Below are positions 1 to 9,139 of a stretch of 64,000 bases of DNA, piece after piece. The position numbers and the translations under genes were made by a program. Source of the stretch: an uncultured Muribaculaceae bacterium (lineage in GTDB: Bacteria > Bacteroidota > Bacteroidia > Bacteroidales > Muribaculaceae); assembly GCA_958439725.1 (NCBI GenBank), contig CAUBWJ010000002.1, positions 1-64,000 of the forward strand, given 5' to 3'. Numbering within the stretch: the stretch's first letter is position 1; each line of letters begins with the position of its first letter. The notes beneath the pieces are model-generated. The model did not search any database. It was not told the origin of the DNA and saw only the letters and a program-made list of their open reading frames with translations.

Positions 1-61
1 GATTCGAACCCGAGTCTCCACCTTGAGAGGGTGGCGTGCTAGGCCTCTACACTAAATCGCC
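1..61 (-). tRNA. tRNA-Glu (anticodon CTC), 3' end cut by window edge
   Basis: Read on the minus strand, the sequence folds as a tRNA: 5' acceptor strand GGCGATT (61-55), a D arm with GTGT/GCAC stem, an anticodon stem CCACC/GGTGG enclosing the loop CTCTCAA, and a T arm with the GGTTCGAATC core at the window edge. The anticodon CTC reads the glutamate codon GAG. The last part of the T arm, the 3' acceptor strand and the end of the gene lie outside the window. Confidence 0.93.
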
Positions 62-96
62 AAGCTGAGCATAAGGTGTTTTCCCTTTTTGCTCTG

Positions 97-127
97 CAAA
101 GGTAAGTGGTTTTTATGACATGTGCAA
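97..127 (-). promoter_or_regulatory. Promoter of tRNA-Glu
   Basis: On the minus strand, TACCTTTG (104-97) matches the Bacteroidetes -7 box TAnnTTTG exactly, and TTG (127-125) lies 20 bp upstream as the -33 box. Transcription should begin near 90, about 30 nt before the tRNA 5' end. Confidence 0.7.
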
Positions 128-154
128 TAGGCAATATCAAAAAAATCGAATTCT

Positions 155-817
155 TTATTCAAGGGTTATGGGGTGGAAAAATTCCGGACGGTGGAAATCA
201 GGGTTTTCAGTGTGGATAGGAGCCCAGCTGAGGAAATGGGGTGCGGCGGTAAGATCGGCACATTTATAGAAGTTGCCCTTCATTTCAATCGGTTTTCCTT
301 CATATTTCAGCCCGATCAGGCTAAGGGGAATAGCCACAACAAGATTCCAGGAGAACAATCCTTCAACTTCGTTGAATGGTTTGCTCCCGCAGGATGCATA
401 GCGTTCGACTGATGAAAGCTCCTCATCGCTCAACGGAGAGCCATTGTGACGGTCCATGCGTTTTGCCGCATGGATAGCACCTATGCAGTTGAATTCAAAA
501 TTGTAATACGGAAGGGTTCCGGTAGGCTCCACAAAGAACTCCACACAGGAATCCTGATGAACCGGGCCGTTGTTCTCGGAGGTTACCGCCCGGAGGTAAT
601 TGCATCTGACGAAGAAGTCGATATAAATCTTATTGCCTGAATGGGCAATGGAATAGGAGGTGAGAGGATGGTAGGGATACTGTTCTTTCCAGTTGATGCA
701 TTCCACATTGAAACGGCATCCACGTTCGGCAAGAATCTGCGACATTTCTTCCAATGGAATGGAATCGAGTTCCGGGATGCAGGGAACCGAAAGGCTGTAA
801 TCTTTATTGTCAGTCAT
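155..817 (-). CDS. Carbohydrate-binding family 9-like protein
   Basis: The 220-aa product resembles the CBM9-like (DOMON-type beta-sandwich) proteins common in Bacteroidetes. Supporting stretches are YIDFFVRCNYLRA, the acidic HQDSCVEFFVEP block near residues 88-99, YYNFEFNCIGAIHA and the final LSWAPIHTENPDFHRPEFF. I see no signal peptide, so it may be cytoplasmic or use an unrecognised route. The ligand cannot be inferred; related domains bind sugar-chain ends or haem. It starts at an ATG at 817 and is followed by nothing but the tRNA, with the LysE gene ending only 4 bp upstream, so the two may be co-transcribed. Confidence 0.8.
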   Translation of the reverse strand: MTDNKDYSLSVPCIPELDSIPLEEMSQILAERGCRFNVECINWKEQYPYHPLTSYSIAHSGNKIYIDFFVRCNYLRAVTSENNGPVHQDSCVEFFVEPTGTLPYYNFEFNCIGAIHAAKRMDRHNGSPLSDEELSSVERYASCGSKPFNEVEGLFSWNLVVAIPLSLIGLKYEGKPIEMKGNFYKCADLTAAPHFLSWAPIHTENPDFHRPEFFHPITLE

Positions 818-821
818 GGTT

Positions 822-1460
822 TTATATTATTTTTTTGATTCCTGTGATTAATCCTATCAGGGCTATGAGAATAAGCAGAACGGCAATCACGCGGTTGATA
901 ATCCACATGGATCTCACGTTGATGTGTTTGCGCAGCTTGTCGATTATAAAGGTGATCAGAAACCACCATCCGATAGCACCGAGAGTTATGCTGATATATC
1001 CTATTATATAGTGGTAATAACGGTAGTGAGTGTCCATGAAGTTGAACCTCGCGAAAAGTCCGATTATGAAAAAAAGAATCAGCGGATTGGAAAAGGTGAA
1101 GAGAAAACCGGTGGCAAAATCGCGCCAATAGGTGTTGGCCGCAACCGTGGATGGCGAGAGTGACCGGGAGGGATTGCAACGGAAAAGATAAAGTCCGTAA
1201 GCTATGAGGACACCCGAGCCGATGATCTGGAGAATATTCTGGTTAGAAGTGATGAAATCTGTTACGAAGGAAAGCCCCAGACCGGTAAGCAGGCAGTAAA
1301 TCAAATCCGACAGAGAAGCTCCCATGCCGGTAAACAGAGCAGCCATGCGTCCTTTGTTGAGCGTACGCTGAATAACAAGCATCCCGACTGGTCCCATGGG
1401 AGCCGAAACGAGAATGCCTATCAGCAGTCCGGTAAAAAGGATGTAGAGCAGACTTTCCAT
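822..1460 (-). CDS. LysE/RhtB-family exporter
   Basis: A 212-aa inner-membrane protein with about six hydrophobic segments and the family's N-terminal signature APMGPVGMLVIQRTLNKGR (residues about 21-39), typical of LysE/RhtB amino-acid exporters; the substrate is unknown. I place the start at ATG 1460. An in-frame TTG at 1469 overlaps the promoter -7 box and is unlikely to be used. The box ends 6 nt before the ATG, so the mRNA is probably leaderless or nearly so. The CBM9-like gene follows after 4 bp. Confidence 0.9.
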   Translation of the reverse strand: MESLLYILFTGLLIGILVSAPMGPVGMLVIQRTLNKGRMAALFTGMGASLSDLIYCLLTGLGLSFVTDFITSNQNILQIIGSGVLIAYGLYLFRCNPSRSLSPSTVAANTYWRDFATGFLFTFSNPLILFFIIGLFARFNFMDTHYRYYHYIIGYISITLGAIGWWFLITFIIDKLRKHINVRSMWIINRVIAVLLILIALIGLITGIKKII

Positions 1461-1466
1461 AACATA

Positions 1467-1498
1467 CAAAAGTACAAATTGCCATAAAGAGATGCAAA
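1467..1498 (-). promoter_or_regulatory. Promoter of the LysE-family gene, adjacent to its start codon
   Basis: Minus strand: TTTG (1498-1495), 20-bp spacer, TACTTTTG (1474-1467). Both boxes are exact matches to the Bacteroidetes consensus. The ATG at 1460-1458 begins 6 nt downstream of the -7 box, close to the expected transcription start. Confidence 0.7.
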
Positions 1499-1563
1499 TA
1501 AAAATGCAGTCTTAAAAATTGTAAACTTTACATATTTGTCTTTTATATGCCGGAAACATGGCT

Positions 1564-3027
1564 TTATCCATAGGAAGGATGGTCGCGGCGCGCAGCGTCG
1601 ATTCTCAGAAGTATAAAAAGCAGAATTGTGAAGCTCCAGAGCGATGACCCTCCATAACTGAAGAAAGGAAGCGGTATGCCAATCACAGGACACAGTCCTA
1701 TGACCATTCCTATATTAATGGCGAGATGGAAAATGAAATATGAGGCCACGCAATAGCCATAGACTCGGCCGAAAACCGATGGCTGCCGCTCGGCAATATG
1801 AATCACCCTGAGAATCAGTGCAAGGAAAAGGAGCAATACAAGGGAAGAACCGATGAAACCCTCTTCTTCCCCGATAGTGCAGTAAATAAAATCAGTATGT
1901 TGCTCTGGCACATATTTAAGTTTAGACTGCGTGCCGTTGAGAAATCCTTTGCCGGTGATTCCTCCCGAACCGATGGCGATTTTTGACTGGTTGACATTGT
2001 AGCCGGCACCGAGCAGGTCGTCCTCAATTCCCAGTGTGACGCGGATGCGCTGCTGCTGGTGAGGCTGGAGCACCTTGGTGAATGCAAAGTTGACGAAGAA
2101 AAGAAAGACCACAGACAGCACTGCTGCTCCGATAGTGATAAGGTATTTTTTAGCCTTGGTCCTCAGCGAAAGCAATAACAGATAAACGCATCCTCCACCT
2201 ATGGCGGTGAGAAGAACGGGCATTCCGGGAACCGAAATGCCGGACAACTGGAGAATATAAAGCAAAAGAAGAACTCCTACGTAGGCCAGAAGCAGGTTGC
2301 GTGCCTCGACTATGCGCTTGCAGTACACCGCAACCATGCTCACCATAATAAACATAATCATGATGAGTACAAACGCCTCGCCGGCAGCCATCCCCAGAAA
2401 CATGGTAGTAGTGAACTTGACAGTGACGACGAAGAAGAGCACCGCACAGAATGCCGCCAACAGCACCAGACCGCTCATTCCTTCGCGATAGAGGACAAAG
2501 AAAAGCGAAAGATAGGCGAGGGCGGAGCCGGTTTCACGCTGCGCGAGAATCAGCGCTATAGGGAGAATGATTATTCCTATAGCCTCAGCATAGTTCTTTG
2601 CCGAAGCATTTAGCTTGAAATTATAGCTGCAGAAAAGCTTTGCAAGAGCAAGTGCTGTGGCAAATTTGCCGAATTCAGCCGGCTGAATACTCATGCTGCC
2701 GATTACAAGCCATGACCGTGAGCCCTTGATATCAGGCGCCACGAAAATAGTCACAATAAGTATGATTACTATGAGGAGATATATCGGGACGGCATAATTC
2801 TCATATATGCGTGCATCGAAAAGCAGCAGCATCACGGCGAGCGCGAATGCCAGTCCAATCCATCTGATCTGCTTGCCGGAAAACTCCGAGAAAGAAAGTA
2901 TGGAGGCCTGGTCGAAATCGTAGCTTGCGGCATAAATGCTGAAAACGCCTGCCACCACCATTATCACATAAATAATGACGGTAGGCCAGTCTAAGAACCG
3001 GAGTATGTTAGTGTTTCTTGACTCCAC
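1564..3027 (-). CDS. rodA: RodA, SEDS peptidoglycan glycosyltransferase
   Basis: A 487-aa SEDS-family polytopic membrane protein that polymerises glycan strands for lateral wall growth together with PBP2. It has about ten or more membrane segments and the C-terminal SEDS signatures GITGKGFLNGTQ and PLPFFSYGGSSLW. It is longer than RodA of E. coli (about 370 aa); the extra length is in a hydrophobic stretch in the middle (about residues 220-300), as is common in Bacteroidetes. The start is a GTG at 3027, inside the last codons of mrdA (20-bp overlap), which implies translational coupling. It is the last gene of purH-mreBCD-mrdA-rodA. Confidence 0.95.
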   Translation of the reverse strand: MESRNTNILRFLDWPTVIIYVIMVVAGVFSIYAASYDFDQASILSFSEFSGKQIRWIGLAFALAVMLLLFDARIYENYAVPIYLLIVIILIVTIFVAPDIKGSRSWLVIGSMSIQPAEFGKFATALALAKLFCSYNFKLNASAKNYAEAIGIIILPIALILAQRETGSALAYLSLFFVLYREGMSGLVLLAAFCAVLFFVVTVKFTTTMFLGMAAGEAFVLIMIMFIMVSMVAVYCKRIVEARNLLLAYVGVLLLLYILQLSGISVPGMPVLLTAIGGGCVYLLLLSLRTKAKKYLITIGAAVLSVVFLFFVNFAFTKVLQPHQQQRIRVTLGIEDDLLGAGYNVNQSKIAIGSGGITGKGFLNGTQSKLKYVPEQHTDFIYCTIGEEEGFIGSSLVLLLFLALILRVIHIAERQPSVFGRVYGYCVASYFIFHLAINIGMVIGLCPVIGIPLPFFSYGGSSLWSFTILLFILLRIDAARRDHPSYG

Positions 3028-4870
3028 TGTAGATTATGGTATTTGATTCGAGCATTCTCTGCTCAAGATATTTTCTGTTTTCGGCAATCTTTCCGGTGAG
3101 ATATTTCTCCATCACAAGGCTTCCGATAGGGACGCCGAACGTGGCTCCGAAGCCAGCGTTCTCAACAAAAACGCAGATTGCGATTTTTGGGTCGTGATAT
3201 GGAGCAAAACCCATGAACACGGAGTGGTCACGCCCGTGGGGATTCTGGGCCGTACCTGTTTTGCCACACACTTCGATATCCGTAAGATTTGCCAGACGAC
3301 ATGTTCCTCCAGTCACGGCCATACGCATACCCTCGGCCACAGCCTCGAAATGAACCCTGTCGATTGACGGATTGTGACGCTCGAGAGATTTTGCCGGAAG
3401 CACGGTATCCTGAATTTCCTTGACTACATGCGGAGTGATATACCATCCGCGGTTGGCTATTGTTGTGCAGAGATTGGCTATCTGGAGGGGGGTGGCAAGA
3501 ACCTCACCCTGACCAATGGAAACAGAAATAATAGTATTGGCGCTCCATCGGTTCTCTCCGTACACCTTGTCGTAGAATTTGGCGTTGGGGATGAAACCTC
3601 TGATTTCACCGGGCACATCGAGTCCCAGACGATAACCGTATCCAAGTTCAACCAGATAATTCTTCCATACCTCAAAAGCCTTGGCCGGAGTTCCGTATTT
3701 GCTCCGTCTGTCAATCATGTTCTTGAATCCCCAGCAGAAGAAAGCGTTGCAGGATGTCTGGAGTGCCGGCTTGAGCGGAAGGGGAGAGCCGTGACCATGG
3801 CAACCGACTTTAAGACGTCCACTGATATAGCCGTGGTAGCAGGGATAAGGAGTGGACAGGTTTATTATACCCTCCTGCAGCAGGATGAGGCCCTGCGACG
3901 GCTTGAATGTTGAGCCGGGAGGATAGGCGCCCATAATCGAACGGTCGAGAAGTGGTTTGTATGGGTCCTGGTTAAGTTTCGCGTAGTTTTCGCCGCGCTT
4001 TCTTCCCACGAGCAATGAAGGGTCGTAGGATGGGGCCGTGACCATCGCAAGAACTTCGCCTGTGGAAGGCTCGATAGCGACTATTGCGCCGATTTTATTG
4101 ACCATGAGGCTTTCGGCATATTCCTGCAACTTGATGTCGAGACTCAGTTTGAGATTGCGGCCGGAAACGGCGCGCTTGTCCATGGCACCGTCCTCATAAT
4201 GTCCCTTTATGCGTCCGCGCGCGTCGCGTATCAGGATTTCTTCTCCCTTTATGCCTCTGAGATACTCCTCATAGCTTTTCTCCACACCGAGGTCGCCGGT
4301 GTAGTCGCCCCGCTTGTAATAGGGGTCACGCTGTATGTCAGCATTAGAAACCTCTCTGATATTGCCGAGGACATTGGCTGCAACCGGCCGCTGGTATTCC
4401 CGTAGAATGCGTTTCTGGATATAGAATCCGGGGAAACGATACATTTTTTCCTGCAGGCGCCCGTAATCCTCGGAGTTGAGGTGAGTCATGAAGGTCTGAG
4501 GCGAATATGATGAATAGCCCGGATTGAGATGCTTGTCGCGCACATCGCGCATTCGCTTGTCGAACTGCTCGCGCGAAAGTCCTATGGTCTCACAGAAATC
4601 GATGGTATCGAAATCATGTATTTCCCGCGGAATCATCATTATGTCGTAAGCCGGCTGATTGTACACGACAACCTCGCCGTTGCGGTCGTAGATAATGCCT
4701 CGCGAAGGATAAATGGCTTTGCGCAGAAACGCGTTAGAGTCGGCGTAATCCTTGTATTTGTCGTCGGCAACCTGCAGGCTGAACAGCCTGACAAGATAAA
4801 TGACGGCAATGATTATTATAAAGCCGCCAATCACATATTTGCGTTTTTCAAGATTATAGTCTTTTCTCAC
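3008..4870 (-). CDS. mrdA: Penicillin-binding protein 2 (MrdA)
   Basis: The transpeptidase of the elongasome. After a short cytoplasmic tail and one membrane anchor (VIGGFIIIIAVIYLV), a PBP dimerisation domain is followed by the transpeptidase domain with the SxxK motif GSTFK (serine about residue 320), SCN (about 373-375) and KTGT (about 537-540). I choose GTG 4870 because it gives the family-typical beginning RKDYNLEKRKYVIGG; an upstream TTG at 4894 would lengthen the overlap with mreD to 41 bp. Length is then 620 aa, normal for PBP2. The gene overlaps mreD at its start and rodA at its end. Confidence 0.95.
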   Translation of the reverse strand: MRKDYNLEKRKYVIGGFIIIIAVIYLVRLFSLQVADDKYKDYADSNAFLRKAIYPSRGIIYDRNGEVVVYNQPAYDIMMIPREIHDFDTIDFCETIGLSREQFDKRMRDVRDKHLNPGYSSYSPQTFMTHLNSEDYGRLQEKMYRFPGFYIQKRILREYQRPVAANVLGNIREVSNADIQRDPYYKRGDYTGDLGVEKSYEEYLRGIKGEEILIRDARGRIKGHYEDGAMDKRAVSGRNLKLSLDIKLQEYAESLMVNKIGAIVAIEPSTGEVLAMVTAPSYDPSLLVGRKRGENYAKLNQDPYKPLLDRSIMGAYPPGSTFKPSQGLILLQEGIINLSTPYPCYHGYISGRLKVGCHGHGSPLPLKPALQTSCNAFFCWGFKNMIDRRSKYGTPAKAFEVWKNYLVELGYGYRLGLDVPGEIRGFIPNAKFYDKVYGENRWSANTIISVSIGQGEVLATPLQIANLCTTIANRGWYITPHVVKEIQDTVLPAKSLERHNPSIDRVHFEAVAEGMRMAVTGGTCRLANLTDIEVCGKTGTAQNPHGRDHSVFMGFAPYHDPKIAICVFVENAGFGATFGVPIGSLVMEKYLTGKIAENRKYLEQRMLESNTIIYSGVKKH

Positions 4871-5375
4871 GTCGTGAAATTGTAAGGCTGTCAATTCCGA
4901 TCAGAAGCACGGATGTGAGCACCGCGCTCGTTACAATACGGAGGGCTGTCTGAAGCGGATTGAGGAATGTGAAAGCTTCAATTGTGAAAATAAAGGTGCA
5001 GTAAATCAGCGACATTGTCGAGGCATATTTCACATAGGTGAAGAACCCGAGTGAAGCGCTGCCCGGGCATGGATTGGTTATTTCCTCATCACGCATCACG
5101 TAGAGTCTGAGGACGGGTCGCCTGAGAGCCATGAAAAGGGTGCAGGAGAGCGCGTTCATGCCGGGTGTGTCGGAAAAAATGTCAATGACCAGGCCGATAA
5201 GAAACGCTATTGTAAAACACCATTCTCTGGAGAGAGTCACCGGCAGACGCAGAAGAACAAATATGAAAACGAACGGCACTGCAACTCCAAAAAGGCAGAT
5301 ATGATTGAACACAAGTACCTGTGCGAGTACAAGTACCAGTGTATATATCAACAATTCTATAGAAATCCTTGCCAT
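4854..5375 (-). CDS. mreD: Rod shape-determining protein MreD
   Basis: A 173-aa inner-membrane protein with about five hydrophobic segments, in the canonical place between mreC and mrdA. Sequence conservation of MreD is weak; the assignment rests on length, topology and position, plus the stretch IGLVIDIFSDTPGMNALSCT, which matches the typical MreD pattern G-x-x-x-D-x-x-x-x-x-x-x-G. It works with MreC to connect MreB filaments to wall synthesis. The start ATG lies 11 bp after the mreC stop and the end overlaps the mrdA start. Confidence 0.9.
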   Translation of the reverse strand: MARISIELLIYTLVLVLAQVLVFNHICLFGVAVPFVFIFVLLRLPVTLSREWCFTIAFLIGLVIDIFSDTPGMNALSCTLFMALRRPVLRLYVMRDEEITNPCPGSASLGFFTYVKYASTMSLIYCTFIFTIEAFTFLNPLQTALRIVTSAVLTSVLLIGIDSLTISRREKRL

Positions 5376-5386
5376 ATCCGATTGGT

Positions 5387-6232
5387 TTATTTCTGCTGAA
5401 GATCCTTTTCGGTCCGCTGAAGTTCCTCTTTCATGTTGTCTGCTATGATTCTAACCGTAGAAAGGGTCGAGAAGTCGGTAAAGAGCTTGACTCTCAGAGC
5501 GAAGAAGTTTTCGTCGTAGTCTTCAAGATTTTTCAGAACCACTCCCACCGGAACACCTTCGGGAAAAACGGTGGAATAGCCGCTTGTCACTATTGTGTCG
5601 CCGGGATTGAACACTGCATGACGGGGGAGCTCCTCGAGAATTGCTTCATCCGGTTTCTTTCCGTCCCATACCAGCGAACCTACCTGTTCATACCCTTTGA
5701 CCTTGCAGGAAATTCTCAGGTTGCTGTTAAGAAAACTGATGATTCGCGCGCTGTGTGGCCCGACAACATTCACTATACCTACGATTCCGTTGCGGTCAAC
5801 AACGCCCATTTCCGGCTTTATGCCGTCGAGTTCTCCGCGGTCTATCGTAAGATAGTTGTCCGGGCGATTAATGCTGTTGTTTATTACGTGGGCCAGATAA
5901 AATGTATATCTTGAAAGTGAAGAATCAACCGGCTCATTGATGGCAAATTCCATGTCGGAATAGTGCCTGAGTCTGTTCTTGAGGCTCAGAACTTCAAGCT
6001 CAAGCATGGCATTGCGCCTGTTCAGGTCCTCATTGATTTCCCTGAGCTTGAAATATGAGGTTACGCCATTGGCTGTCTCGTAGAGAGACGAACTTATCGC
6101 ATTTGCCGAGGTGAGCCACACGGAATGCTGATAAGGATTGTTCCTGAACAGCAAAGCGAGACTTGCGACTATATAAATCACAAGCAATATCCAGGGGCGT
6201 GCCTTTACAAGAAAATAAATCAGACTCTGCAT
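5387..6232 (-). CDS. mreC: Rod shape-determining protein MreC
   Basis: A 281-aa membrane-anchored periplasmic protein. An N-terminal anchor (residues about 14-30) is followed by a coiled coil (REINEDLNRRNAMLELEVLSLKNRL region, about 62-88) and the two beta-barrel domains of MreC, with the conserved pattern VVDRNGIVGIVNVVGPHSARI and PVGVV. It scaffolds PBP2 and other elongasome parts in the periplasm. It is separated from mreB by 85 bp that hold a hairpin, the largest gap in the operon. Confidence 0.94.
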   Translation of the reverse strand: MQSLIYFLVKARPWILLVIYIVASLALLFRNNPYQHSVWLTSANAISSSLYETANGVTSYFKLREINEDLNRRNAMLELEVLSLKNRLRHYSDMEFAINEPVDSSLSRYTFYLAHVINNSINRPDNYLTIDRGELDGIKPEMGVVDRNGIVGIVNVVGPHSARIISFLNSNLRISCKVKGYEQVGSLVWDGKKPDEAILEELPRHAVFNPGDTIVTSGYSTVFPEGVPVGVVLKNLEDYDENFFALRVKLFTDFSTLSTVRIIADNMKEELQRTEKDLQQK

Positions 6233-6265
6233 CGTGCGACTCTATGAGATATCAAACCCCACAGA

Positions 6266-6300
6266 AAGTCAGGACCCGGTCATGAGCCGTTTCCTGACTT
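6266..6300. terminator. Intercistronic hairpin between mreB and mreC
   Basis: AAGTCAGGA (6266-6274) and TCCTGACTT (6292-6300) form a perfect 9-bp stem with a 17-nt loop. No T-run follows on the minus strand, so attenuation or mRNA processing between mreB and mreC fits better than a full terminator. Confidence 0.45.
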
Positions 6301-6317
6301 CCGGGAATTATGTTCTT

Positions 6318-7337
6318 TCAACGGATGAGGAAGGGGAATTTGTCAATGTTTTTAAGGGCGACTCCTGTGCCTTTGGCCACTGCGAGCAGGGGATCTTCGG
6401 CCACATGGAATTTAATGCCTATTTTATCGGTGAGACGTTTGTCAAGACCCAGCAGAAGTGCGCCACCGCCGGCCAGATAAATACCGTTTCTCACTATATC
6501 GGCGTAAAGTTCTGGCGGAGTCTGTTCAAGTGCTCCGAGCACCGCGGCCTCTATCTTGGAGATGGATTTTTCTATGCAATGGCTTATTTCCTGATAAGAT
6601 ACAGGAACTTCCATTGGAAGGGCGGTCATGACGTTGGGGCCGTGGACAATAAAGTCGGCAGGCGGATTTTCCAGATCGGTCAGGGCCGAACCTACATTCA
6701 TTTTGATGCACTCGGCCGTGCGCTCACCCACTCTTACGTTGTGTACGCGCCGCATGTGTTCCTGAATATCGTTGGTGAGGTCGTCGCCGGCAATCTGGAT
6801 ACTTTTGTTGCTCACAATGCCACCAAGTGAAATCACGGCGATTTCAGTGGTGCCGCCGCCTATGTCCACAATCATGTTGCCTTCGGGGGCAAGAACGTCA
6901 ATTCCTATGCCCAGAGCGGCAGCCATAGGCTCGTAAATCATATAGACGTCGCGACCGCCGGCGTGCTCCGATGAGTCGCGCACGGCGCGTATCTCCACTT
7001 CAGTCGAACCGCTGGGTATGCCCACCACCATGGTGAGGGAGGGGCTGAACCATTTGCTTTTGGAACTGGCTTTGCCCACGAGGCCGCGAATCATCATTTC
7101 GGCGGCATCGAAATCGGCAATCACGCCTTTACGGAGGGGTCGGATGGTGCGGATGTTCTCGTTTTCCTTTCCGAGCATGGGCTGTGCCTGTTTGCCCACA
7201 GCAATCGCCTTGCCTGTCCTGACATCTTTGGCCACGACAGACGGTTCGTCGATTACTATCTTGTCGTTGTGAATGATAATGGTATTTGCTGTACCAAGAT
7301 CTATGGCTATTTCTTTATTGAATGAAAATAATCCCAT
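6318..7337 (-). CDS. mreB: Rod shape-determining protein MreB (actin-like)
   Basis: A 339-aa actin-fold ATPase that forms membrane-bound filaments directing elongation. The phosphate-1 loop IDLGTANT is at residues 12-19, the phosphate-2 motif VDIGGGTTEIAVIS at about 157-170, and the adenosine-binding LAGGGALLLGL near 289-299. Length is normal for MreB (about 340 aa). ATG 7337 follows the purH stop by 25 bp, so transcription probably comes from the purH promoter. Confidence 0.97.
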   Translation of the reverse strand: MGLFSFNKEIAIDLGTANTIIIHNDKIVIDEPSVVAKDVRTGKAIAVGKQAQPMLGKENENIRTIRPLRKGVIADFDAAEMMIRGLVGKASSKSKWFSPSLTMVVGIPSGSTEVEIRAVRDSSEHAGGRDVYMIYEPMAAALGIGIDVLAPEGNMIVDIGGGTTEIAVISLGGIVSNKSIQIAGDDLTNDIQEHMRRVHNVRVGERTAECIKMNVGSALTDLENPPADFIVHGPNVMTALPMEVPVSYQEISHCIEKSISKIEAAVLGALEQTPPELYADIVRNGIYLAGGGALLLGLDKRLTDKIGIKFHVAEDPLLAVAKGTGVALKNIDKFPFLIR

Positions 7338-7362
7338 TTCTTTAAGGAGGTAGTATGGTTGT

Positions 7363-8895
7363 TTAGTGTTTGAAGTGACGGAAGCCGGTGGTTACCATAG
7401 CAACGCCGTTGGCATTGCAGTAGTCCACGCTTTCGTTGTCGCGAATTGAACCGCCGGGCTGTATAACAGCGTCGATGCCTGCGTTGTGGGCTATTTCCAC
7501 ACAGTCGGCAAATGGGAAGAACGCATCTGAGGCCATCACTGCGCCGTTGAGGTCGAAATTGAAAGATTTCGCTTTCTCAATGGCCTGCTTGAGGGCATCG
7601 ACACGGGAGGTCTGACCCACACCGCTGGCATACAGCTGTCCGTCCTTAGCCAGAACTATCGCGTTGCTCTTGCTGTGTTTTACGATTTTGTTAGCGAAAA
7701 GCATGTCGGCAATCTGTTTGTCGGTGGGTTTAACGGTGGTTACGGGAGTGAGATCTTCCGGAGTTTCGATTTTGAGGTCGCGCTCCTGTGCGAGGGCTCC
7801 GTTAAGAACTGAACGGAACTGGAGTTTGGTAGCAAGAGGAGCTTTCTGCAGAAGGATTATGCGGTTTTTCTTCTGTTTGAGTATGGCAAGCGCATCTTCG
7901 GTATAAGCCGGAGCTATCACCACTTCAAAGAATATCTTGTTGATTTCCTCGGCTGTGGGAGCGTCGATTTCACGGTTTGCCACAAGAACACCTCCGAAGG
8001 CTGAAACCGGATCGCCTGCCAGGGCATCTTTCCAGGCTTCAAGGATGGTGGGACGGGTGGCGAGTCCGCAGGCGTTGTTATGCTTGAGGATGGCGAATGT
8101 GGTGTCGGTAAATTCGTGAATCAGGCTTACGGCAGCGTCAATGTCAAGAAGGTTGTTGTAGGAAATCTCCTTGCCGTGAAGCTGTTCGAACAGGTCGTCG
8201 AAGCGGCCGAAGAACGCACCGGCCTGATGGGGATTCTCGCCGTAGCGCAGATGCTTCTTGTCGTCAAAAGCAACGCGCAGCGCTGAGGGAGCATCGGGTT
8301 CGAGACCGTCGAAATAGTTGAAAATAGCGGTGTCATAGCCCGATGATACTTTGAATGCTTCGCGTGCGAAGAACTGACGCTCCTTGAGCGTGGTTTCAGC
8401 ACCCTTTTTGCCGAGAATCTCAGCGAGGGGAGCATACTGGGCTTTGGAAGCCACAATCACCACATCGTTGAAGTTCTTTGCACCCGCGCGTATAAGGGAG
8501 ATGCCGCCTATATCTATTTTTTCAATGATGTCGGCATGGGAAGCTCCGGATGCCACTGTCTCTTCAAATGGATAGAGGTCCACTATCACCAGGTCTATTT
8601 CCGGAATCTCATATTGTGCTATCTGTTCTTTATCGGATTCATTGTCGCGACGGTTGAGGATGCCGCCGAACACTTTCGGATGAAGCGTTTTCACGCGACC
8701 GCCAAGAATGGAGGGGTAAGTGGTGAGGTCTTCCACTGCTTTGCACGGGTACCCGAGGCTTTCGATAAATGATTTGGTACCTCCGGTGGAGAGGAATTCA
8801 ACCTTGTCGGCATGGAGCATTGAGAGAATGCTGTCGAGCCCTTCTTTGTGGTAGACAGATATTAACGCTGTCTTAATTTTCTTGGAATCAGCCAT
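7363..8895 (-). CDS. purH: Bifunctional AICAR formyltransferase / IMP cyclohydrolase (PurH)
   Basis: Carries out the last two steps of de novo purine synthesis. The N-terminal MGS-like cyclohydrolase domain (about residues 1-145; GGRVKTLHPKVFGGIL) is followed by the AICAR transformylase domain with the catalytic KHNNACG motif. At 510 aa it has the usual family length. I use ATG 8895; a TTG at 8907 would add four residues. It is first in the mre operon. A TAATTTTG box lies at 8952-8945, about 50 nt upstream. Confidence 0.97.
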   Translation of the reverse strand: MADSKKIKTALISVYHKEGLDSILSMLHADKVEFLSTGGTKSFIESLGYPCKAVEDLTTYPSILGGRVKTLHPKVFGGILNRRDNESDKEQIAQYEIPEIDLVIVDLYPFEETVASGASHADIIEKIDIGGISLIRAGAKNFNDVVIVASKAQYAPLAEILGKKGAETTLKERQFFAREAFKVSSGYDTAIFNYFDGLEPDAPSALRVAFDDKKHLRYGENPHQAGAFFGRFDDLFEQLHGKEISYNNLLDIDAAVSLIHEFTDTTFAILKHNNACGLATRPTILEAWKDALAGDPVSAFGGVLVANREIDAPTAEEINKIFFEVVIAPAYTEDALAILKQKKNRIILLQKAPLATKLQFRSVLNGALAQERDLKIETPEDLTPVTTVKPTDKQIADMLFANKIVKHSKSNAIVLAKDGQLYASGVGQTSRVDALKQAIEKAKSFNFDLNGAVMASDAFFPFADCVEIAHNAGIDAVIQPGGSIRDNESVDYCNANGVAMVTTGFRHFKH

Positions 8896-8944
8896 TGTAT
8901 TAGTCAAATTGCGTCTTAATAATCGTTTTTGATTTTTACGAGTG

Positions 8945-8952
8945 CAAAATTA
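8945..8952 (-). promoter_or_regulatory. Candidate -7 box of the purH-mre-mrdA-rodA operon
   Basis: TAATTTTG on the minus strand fits TAnnTTTG. I do not see a convincing -33 box at the expected distance, so the call rests on one element and its position 50 nt upstream of purH. Confidence 0.45.
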
Positions 8953-9139
8953 CTAAATTTCAGCGTAATTCCACCTGCTTATTTATAAATTATGGTGATG
9001 ATGCGGAAAAAATCATGTTTTCCGGTTGCTGTTTTATTACGTTTCAGGTATATGGCGAGCGGGAAGTTTCAAGCTTTGGGGAAGAAGAACCAATTCTCTG
9101 ATTCGATTGTTGATAAGGTAGTTCAAAAATAAAAAACTT

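Noticed and set aside
4871..4894. Longer mrdA start at TTG 4894
   Set aside because: GTG 4870 gives the family-typical N-terminus and a smaller overlap with mreD.
5369..5914. A 181-codon plus-strand open frame inside mreC
   Set aside because: Antisense to mreC, which is certain from operon position and motifs.
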